From: Flavobacteriaceae bacterium
GTDB lineage: Bacteria > Bacteroidota > Bacteroidia > Flavobacteriales > Flavobacteriaceae
Length of the DNA: 64,000 nt
Direction: 5' to 3'
Assembly: GCA_030683815.1 (NCBI GenBank)
Contig: JAUXPJ010000012.1
Span: forward strand, 99,350 to 163,349
Positions 59,173 through 64,000 of the stretch are shown piece by piece. Position 1 is the first letter of the stretch. Every line of letters starts with the position of its first letter. A program made the translations under genes and the position numbers. The notes under the pieces were generated by a model. It made no database searches. It was given only the letters and a program-made list of their open reading frames with translations, and was not told where the DNA came from.

Positions 59173-59278
59173 AAGAAAAACACACCCATCTTTTTTTATT
59201 CAACTACGATTAATTTCAAAATAGGTTATCAATCTTCTTTTTCCTTGATGAAAAAGAATTAAAAAATCAAGACTGCTT
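59173..59278. repeat. Direct repeat W, copy 1
   Basis: 106 bp matching 59601-59706 at all but two positions by eye (TT versus AC near the end), offset 428 bp. Core includes AACACACCCATC and CAACTACGATTAATTTC. It continues into the first bases of element Z, then breaks off. Confidence 0.88.
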
Positions 59279-59310
59279 TTCTATTGCTTGAAACCTACGC
59301 TCTTTTCTTA

Positions 59311-59370
59311 TCGTGCGCCTTCCAATTCGTTGCACTAGGGAAGGCTCCACTGCCAGCCACTGCGAAAACA
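59311..59370 (-). repeat. Dispersed repeat module X, copy 2
   Basis: Inverted copy of 11774-11828, about 49 of 53 positions identical by eye. Confidence 0.85.
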
Positions 59371-59430
59371 GCTTGGTTTGCAACGAAATACAAAAGATGT
59401 CGGGGAGCTGTTATTTAATGTTTAATTAAA

Positions 59431-59600
59431 ATAAAATTGGTTGAAACTCCTTTTTTAAAGCATAGCTTGTAAAAGCAGCGATGGTACTCGAAATATGCGC
59501 AGCATATTTTGGCGATGTTTTACAAGCGGTTTTGCGTTAGCAAAAATGCATAATAAAAAAGTCTCCTTTTTTGTAACTTTTTTGGAGAAGCAAAAAAGTT
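59431..59600 (-). repeat. Dispersed repeat module Y, copy 2
   Basis: Inverted, degenerate copy of 11929-12110, with shared blocks CCGCTTGTAAAAC, TCGCCAAAA and AGCTATGCT in the same order. Relative to module X the order is reversed compared with the 12-kb copy. Confidence 0.7.
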
Positions 59601-59706
59601 AAGAAAAACACACCCATCTTTTTTTATTCAACTACGATTAATTTCAAAATAGGTTATCAATCTTCTTTTTCCTTGATGAAAAAGAAACAAAAAATCAAGA
59701 CTGCTT
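59601..59706. repeat. Direct repeat W, copy 2
   Basis: Near-identical to 59173-59278. Here it runs directly into the complete element Z. Confidence 0.88.
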
Positions 59707-59832
59707 AAAAAAGTACAGAAAATCTACAGAACTACCCACCACCGATAAAAAGAACTCGCTACGCTCAAACAGCTTTTTATCGCTTCGCCCTTGCGCTGCT
59801 TCCTTGATTTTTACTACTTTTTTAAGATGTCG
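59687..59832. repeat. Palindromic element Z, copy 2
   Basis: Outer perfect 12-bp arms CTTAAAAAAGTA (59704-59715) and TACTTTTTTAAG (59815-59826). Inner perfect 10-bp arms CGATAAAAAG (59743-59752) and CTTTTTATCG (59773-59782). The loop CTCGCTACGCTC replaces the central hairpin of copy 1. Confidence 0.87.
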
Positions 59833-59891
59833 GGATACTATTATTTAATATTTAGTTTAAATGAAAGTATTTTCTGTGTGTTCTATATAAA

Positions 59892-59919
59892 AAAAATCAC
59901 GCCAATTGGCGTGATTTTT
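59892..59919. terminator. Perfect 28-nt palindrome, terminator of the T9SS protein gene
   Basis: AAAAATCACGCC-AATT-GGCGTGATTTTT is fully self-complementary and flanked by A and T runs, so it can terminate in both directions. It lies 17 nt beyond the stop of the minus-strand gene at 59937. Confidence 0.92.
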
Positions 59920-59936
59920 CATAGTAAACCCTGATT

Positions 59937-62900
59937 TTATTGTTTAATTACTTTTAAAGAAACTTTGTTAGTTCCTTGCTGTACGTTTACTAAGTAAACC
60001 CCCGCTTGGAAACGTTCTCCAAACTGATAACTATCATTATAGTTAGCTGTTTTGGTATACACCAGTCTTCCGTTTACATCAAATACATTTACTTGTACTT
60101 GGTCTTGGGTTGCCCCTTGCAATTTCAACGTAAAGTATTCTGTTGATGGATTTGGATAAGCCGAAACATTGAACATCACTGCTTCTACTTCTAACGCATC
60201 CGTAGCTACCGCCTGAATTTCAGGAGTTGTAGTTGATTCTGGATCTGTGGTTCTTGCATCAGACTGTGGTAATCCAGAAGTTGATACATATAAACCACCA
60301 GTTTTTAATATTTGTTCTATTGTTTTAGTTCCAGTCCAGTTACTTGAGAACCAAATACCACCAGCTTTTCGTTGTAAAGTAACTCCAAAGGTATCTGATG
60401 ATCCAGCTCCATTATCGGTCATTGTCAGTTGTAATGCTGCTCCACCTTCAAGTGCTACAATAGTTACATTACCAAATTCATCAGTAATTTGTTCCACTAA
60501 ATTAGCTTTACTACTAAAGGATGCCTGTTTTGGATTAGGTTGTCCGACTGCAAAAGTAGCGATGGCATTACTATTTATTAAATAAGTATGTAATTTAGTA
60601 TCCAATGTGCCATCAGATTTATAATAACTCTTAACAGTAATACTGGCCTTACCTTGTGGATTGGTCATTTTTTTGTTAAATTGGATATCAAAACTAAATC
60701 CAGTTTTTAGACCAATAGCGCCTTTTATCATTCCTGAAGATAAACTATTTAATGTTGTACCACCACCTGTAATATAGCCACCTGCAACTGGTTTAGAAAC
60801 AGTTATAAGTTCATTGGATGTTGGACTATATGGATCATTAAAATAAGCTCCACTTATTCCTACGACGATGGTATAACTTGCTGCATTTTGATTACCAATA
60901 TTCAATTGAACAATTGCACTAGCAGTTCCTACGGAACCATCAGACATGTCAACCAATCCAACTGGTAAGTTTTGTGCACTAGGTATCGGTGTTAATTTAC
61001 CTCCATCTAAGAAATAGAATGTTACTTTCGCACCTCTTACATCTCCTTTAGGAGAATTAGGATCTTTAATAGTTGTTGCCAAAGTAACTGTACCCGTACT
61101 ACTTGTTTCAGATGTAGTCCATACAAATATATCTCCCGTATAATAACCTTCACTACTAAATGGATCAGCATTTCTTGGACGTACTTCAAGCGATTTAGAG
61201 TTATCACTATCAGAATAGTTTGTATTAGTACTGGTAAATGTAGCCGTTACGGCATAACTACCTGGCGTAACAGTTGCAGGTAACTGGTTAATTACCATTG
61301 CCTGTACTGAACCATCAGTTGCCTCCATAACGTCATCTACTATTGGACCAGGAATCTTAACTACTGGAACAGTATATGTAATTAATGGACTAGTACCTTC
61401 TAAAGTGAAAGTAACCGTACCAGTTAATGGTGTGGCTGTATTTAAAGGTTTAATAACCGCTGTCATGGTCAACATATCCATATAACGTACACTTGGTGCA
61501 CTTAAAGTAAGTGAGGTGGTGGTGGTTGCTTGATTAACGGTTAATATACCATCATCTTTACTAACATTATAGTTAGGATTTGTACCTAAAGTAACTGTTA
61601 TCGGATAAGTACCCACAGGAGATAACTTAACTGCTGTAGTAGCCAAAGTGTAATTAATTACATCACCTCCAGCTATTTGACCTACAACTGTAGCATTAAG
61701 TATCGGATTATCCTCACCATAAGCTTTGGATTTGTTATTTGCAGTTACCATTGCAGTTGCTTTACCAATTGTAAATGGTTTTGTATCACTTGAACCAAAA
61801 TAATTAGCACTTTCAGTATAGGTCGCAGAAGCAGAATAGGTTCCTGCGTTTGTAGGTGCTGTAGTAGATGATGCGTAAGTAGTTGAACCTGTACCAACAT
61901 ACATTACTGTTAGAGAAGCGTTTAATCCTCCTACACCTGTTACATTAGCTGTACCTCCTTGTGGAGTTCCATTGTAAGTCAACGGTTGAGATACTGTAAC
62001 TAATGTCGTAGACTCCGCTTTACCAATTGCAAAAGGCAAGGCTGCAGAAGCCGCTCCATTGAAGTTATCATCAGCTGCAAGTGTTGCAATTACTGAATAA
62101 CTACCTGCCAATGTCGGCTTGGTCGCTGATGGACCATAGGCCACTGAACCATTGCTCGTTCCACTGTAACTGTAAGTCACCGCTCCAGTTGAACCTGTAA
62201 CATCTGCTGAAGCAGGTCCTTGTGGAGAACCGCTATAAGTATATGAAGTTGTTCCGGTTGCTACAATCGTAGACTCCGCTTTGCCTATTGCAAAAGCATA
62301 AGCTTCTGATGATTTCCCATTGAAGTTATCATCTGCCGAAACTGTCGCAACTACTGAATAACTACCTGCCAATGTCGGCTTGGTCGCTGATGGACCATAG
62401 GCCACTGAACCATTGCTCGTTCCACTGTAACTGTAAGTCACCGCTCCAGTTGAACCTGTAACATCTGCTGAAGCAGGTCCTTGTGCTGATGCATTATATG
62501 TAAAGGATGTCGTTCCGGTTGCTGTGATACTTGAAGATGCTTTCGATGCTGCTACGTTTGCGGTCACCTCTGGTGCTGCATTGTAGTTGTCATCTCCTGC
62601 CTGATTGTATTTTACAACTCCTGTTCCAATACCACTGTTCATTGTATAAACTGCACCAACATTGCTCAACGGAGCATCGCTTGTATAAGCTACTGCTAAT
62701 CCTGAAGAAGCTGTTGCAGCTACAGTAAATGTGGTGTTATAAACTGCACTTGCAGGTGAAGGTGTACTAACTGTAATGGTCTGGTTTGCTTTATTAACTG
62801 TCAACGTTGCACTATTACTATTTGCACTTCCGCAGCTATTTGTAACAACGCAACGGTATTGATTACCGTTCATAGCAACCGTTGGTTTGGTCAGTATTAA

Positions 62901-63827
62901 GGTAGAGCTTAATACCCCAGCATAAACACTTCCATTTGAAATATTTGCAAAACTGCCGGCACCTACTTTTTCTTGCCATTGGTAAGTTAAGGGCTCAGTA
63001 CCTGTTCCAGTAACTGAGAAATTTACATTCCCACCGTAGGTAATGGTTTGATCTGAAGGATGAGCACTTAAACTAGCTGCTGTACAACTATAGGTAGAAC
63101 CAGAAATAACAAATGTCTTGTTTCTAAAAGTATTATTAACATGGGAAGCACTCCATCCATAAACACGAATTTTTATTGTACTATTTACAGTAACAGGAGT
63201 CGCTAAAGTTTTACTAAAATTGCCATTTGTACTAGTAGTTGGAAAAGTAATATTCTCTCCTATTTGGGTTGAATTAATAAAATTATCAGTGGAATACCAT
63301 ACACTGAAAGTTAAACTGTTAGGTGCTGATGAAATACTATAATCAAAACTAACATTACTAAGATAAAAAGTATGTCCAGAGTTTGAAGTAACTGTATATT
63401 CATAGTAATCTCCGTTTGATTCCGAAGCGCCTATTAAACTACCATTCCAATGGCCCGCTACGGCACCATTTGTTATATGATATGCTGTAGAATTCAATCC
63501 ATTACCAAAAAGATGGTTACCACCACTTATATTTCCTGAAGTAACTGAATTAGCATTACTTGTCAGCGCCCAGGTCGCAGAAGCAGTTTGCCCCCGTGCA
63601 CCGGTTGCCATTAGCAAATTGGCAACCAACACTGTAAGCACTAAGGACTTAGACCTTTGAACTTTTAGCCGCAACAAACGCTTATTAATGGCATCAAAAA
63701 AAGATACCGATATTTCCCTATTTGGAGCATCGGTATTGTTTAAACTATTAAGCCTTACGTTAGAAGTAATGGGCGTTAAGATATTTTTTATTAAACGGGC
63801 AACTACAACAGTTAACCGCATAGCCAC
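59937..63827 (-). CDS. Giant secreted MBG/Ig-repeat protein with T9SS type A sorting domain
   Basis: A 1296-residue exported protein, probably an adhesin or surface-layer filament. The hydrophobic signal KSLVLTVLVANLLMATGARG is at about 60-79, preceded by a long basic N-terminus. Then come a lectin/jelly-roll-like domain (about 80-245), an Ig-like domain with YQWQEKVGAGSF and QYRCVVTNSCGSANSNSATL (about 255-345), and MBG-type repeats sharing GKAES-like linkers (two are almost identical, offset 87 residues). Further Ig/Big-3-like domains follow. The C-terminus is a T9SS domain: AYPNPSTEYFTLKL, VFDVNGRLVYTKT and AGVYLVNVQQGTNKVSLKVI. The gene has a strong terminator. Confidence 0.93.
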   Translation of the reverse strand: MAMRLTVVVARLIKNILTPITSNVRLNSLNNTDAPNREISVSFFDAINKRLLRLKVQRSKSLVLTVLVANLLMATGARGQTASATWALTSNANSVTSGNISGGNHLFGNGLNSTAYHITNGAVAGHWNGSLIGASESNGDYYEYTVTSNSGHTFYLSNVSFDYSISSAPNSLTFSVWYSTDNFINSTQIGENITFPTTSTNGNFSKTLATPVTVNSTIKIRVYGWSASHVNNTFRNKTFVISGSTYSCTAASLSAHPSDQTITYGGNVNFSVTGTGTEPLTYQWQEKVGAGSFANISNGSVYAGVLSSTLILTKPTVAMNGNQYRCVVTNSCGSANSNSATLTVNKANQTITVSTPSPASAVYNTTFTVAATASSGLAVAYTSDAPLSNVGAVYTMNSGIGTGVVKYNQAGDDNYNAAPEVTANVAASKASSSITATGTTSFTYNASAQGPASADVTGSTGAVTYSYSGTSNGSVAYGPSATKPTLAGSYSVVATVSADDNFNGKSSEAYAFAIGKAESTIVATGTTSYTYSGSPQGPASADVTGSTGAVTYSYSGTSNGSVAYGPSATKPTLAGSYSVIATLAADDNFNGAASAALPFAIGKAESTTLVTVSQPLTYNGTPQGGTANVTGVGGLNASLTVMYVGTGSTTYASSTTAPTNAGTYSASATYTESANYFGSSDTKPFTIGKATAMVTANNKSKAYGEDNPILNATVVGQIAGGDVINYTLATTAVKLSPVGTYPITVTLGTNPNYNVSKDDGILTVNQATTTTSLTLSAPSVRYMDMLTMTAVIKPLNTATPLTGTVTFTLEGTSPLITYTVPVVKIPGPIVDDVMEATDGSVQAMVINQLPATVTPGSYAVTATFTSTNTNYSDSDNSKSLEVRPRNADPFSSEGYYTGDIFVWTTSETSSTGTVTLATTIKDPNSPKGDVRGAKVTFYFLDGGKLTPIPSAQNLPVGLVDMSDGSVGTASAIVQLNIGNQNAASYTIVVGISGAYFNDPYSPTSNELITVSKPVAGGYITGGGTTLNSLSSGMIKGAIGLKTGFSFDIQFNKKMTNPQGKASITVKSYYKSDGTLDTKLHTYLINSNAIATFAVGQPNPKQASFSSKANLVEQITDEFGNVTIVALEGGAALQLTMTDNGAGSSDTFGVTLQRKAGGIWFSSNWTGTKTIEQILKTGGLYVSTSGLPQSDARTTDPESTTTPEIQAVATDALEVEAVMFNVSAYPNPSTEYFTLKLQGATQDQVQVNVFDVNGRLVYTKTANYNDSYQFGERFQAGVYLVNVQQGTNKVSLKVIKQ
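62091..62485 (-). repeat. Near-identical internal repeats in the T9SS protein gene
   Basis: A 134-bp block is identical by eye at 62091-62224 and 62352-62485 (offset 261 bp, 87 codons, in frame). It encodes the stretch containing PASADVTGSTGAVTYSYSGT and PSATKPTLAGSYSV. The surrounding parts of the repeat units have diverged. Confidence 0.9.
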
Positions 63828-63920
63828 CGTATTCGTAATGCGTTGGCTATCGAATTTTCTATTTAGGGTTTGCTGAAAAAGATTTTTTAAAACTTTAAAT
63901 TTATTAAGTTTGGTTTTGGT

Positions 63921-63939
63921 CTATCAAAATTATTGATAG
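63921..63939. promoter_or_regulatory. Palindrome CTATCAA-N5-TTGATAG upstream of the T9SS gene
   Basis: A perfect 7-bp inverted repeat about 95 nt before the ATG at 63827. On the minus strand it overlaps TAATTTTG (63932-63925), a possible -7 box. It could be an operator over the promoter. Confidence 0.45.
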
Positions 63940-64000
63940 AAAATTCATTGAAAAATAGCCAATAAAAAAAGTCAAATGAATAATCTTTAGATAATTTTAT

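Larger units (their letters stand above)
59100..59890. other. Repeat-dense gene-free zone
   Basis: Part of the roughly 990-bp gap between two minus-strand genes. Order along the plus strand: W copy 1 running into a truncated start of Z (59173-59278), module X inverted (59311-59370), module Y inverted (about 59431-59600), W copy 2 (59601-59706) joined to a full element Z (59687-59832). No gene is supported. Confidence 0.75.

Noticed and set aside
1..64000. tRNA, rRNA, CRISPR array, transposase, prophage or replication origin
   Set aside because: None was seen on either strand by eye; the repeats present are short palindromes and modules, not spaced direct repeats.

Overview
The window is AT-rich chromosomal DNA from a member of the Bacteroidota, most likely a Flavobacteriaceae (Flavobacterium or a close relative). 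The evidence is a type IX secretion (T9SS) sorting domain on a giant secreted protein, fused CcoN-CcoO, repeated upstream TAnnTTTG boxes (the Bacteroidota -7 element), almost no Shine-Dalgarno sequences, and lipoproteins with an SC lipobox. No rRNA, tRNA, CRISPR array, transposase or phage gene was seen.

Layout. 1-15.4 kb is housekeeping: pheT (partial), recG, an RsmB-type rRNA methyltransferase, purL, a long-chain acyl-CoA synthetase, dnaX and mnmE. 15.4-17.0 kb has an orphan response regulator, the wreck of a histidine kinase and a DMT transporter. 17.2-24.3 kb is a minus-strand run: a class C beta-lactamase-like hydrolase, PBP1A, a DUF4403 lipoprotein, a cysteine desulfurase and an Smr protein. 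24.4-25.1 kb is an ArsC/LMW-phosphatase-like gene. 25.2-35.1 kb is the cbb3 oxidase locus (ccoI-ccoS-ccoNO-ccoQ-ccoP, then ccoG-ccoH-safE), which runs without a break into two tandem ppk2 genes. A divergent Crp/Fnr regulator follows, with a palindromic operator in the shared 94-bp gap. 36-50 kb carries a barrel gene broken by a stop codon, a nitrilase, a GNAT, acs, DUF302, a Tat-exported small protein, an unassigned 598-residue cysteine-rich protein, rluF, a TSUP permease, a LuxC-type acyl-CoA reductase and serC-serA-DUF1015. 50.9-54.2 kb is a three-gene envelope cassette of unknown function. 54.4-57.6 kb has yggS, a DnaQ/GIY-YIG fusion, miaA and a dehydrogenase remnant. 57.6-59.9 kb is a repeat-rich zone around an orphan polysaccharide-export permease. 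59.9-63.8 kb is a 1296-residue T9SS-exported repeat protein.

How the genes work together. The cco genes encode a complete high-affinity oxidase with its copper and haem assembly factors, probably under the adjacent Fnr-like regulator, and the ppk2 pair ties nucleotide/polyphosphate chemistry to the same transcript. SerC and SerA give two of the three steps of serine synthesis. RsmB, MnmE, RluF and MiaA form a scattered RNA-modification set.

The most distinctive signals are non-coding. Small hairpins with a conserved loop and changing stems occur near pheT, and one sits in-frame inside purL. There are heptamer tandem repeats at four sites, and long modular repeats shared between 11.8-12.1 kb and 57.7-59.8 kb. 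An A10 tract in dnaX sits where a single slip would end translation at once, giving a gamma-like protein.
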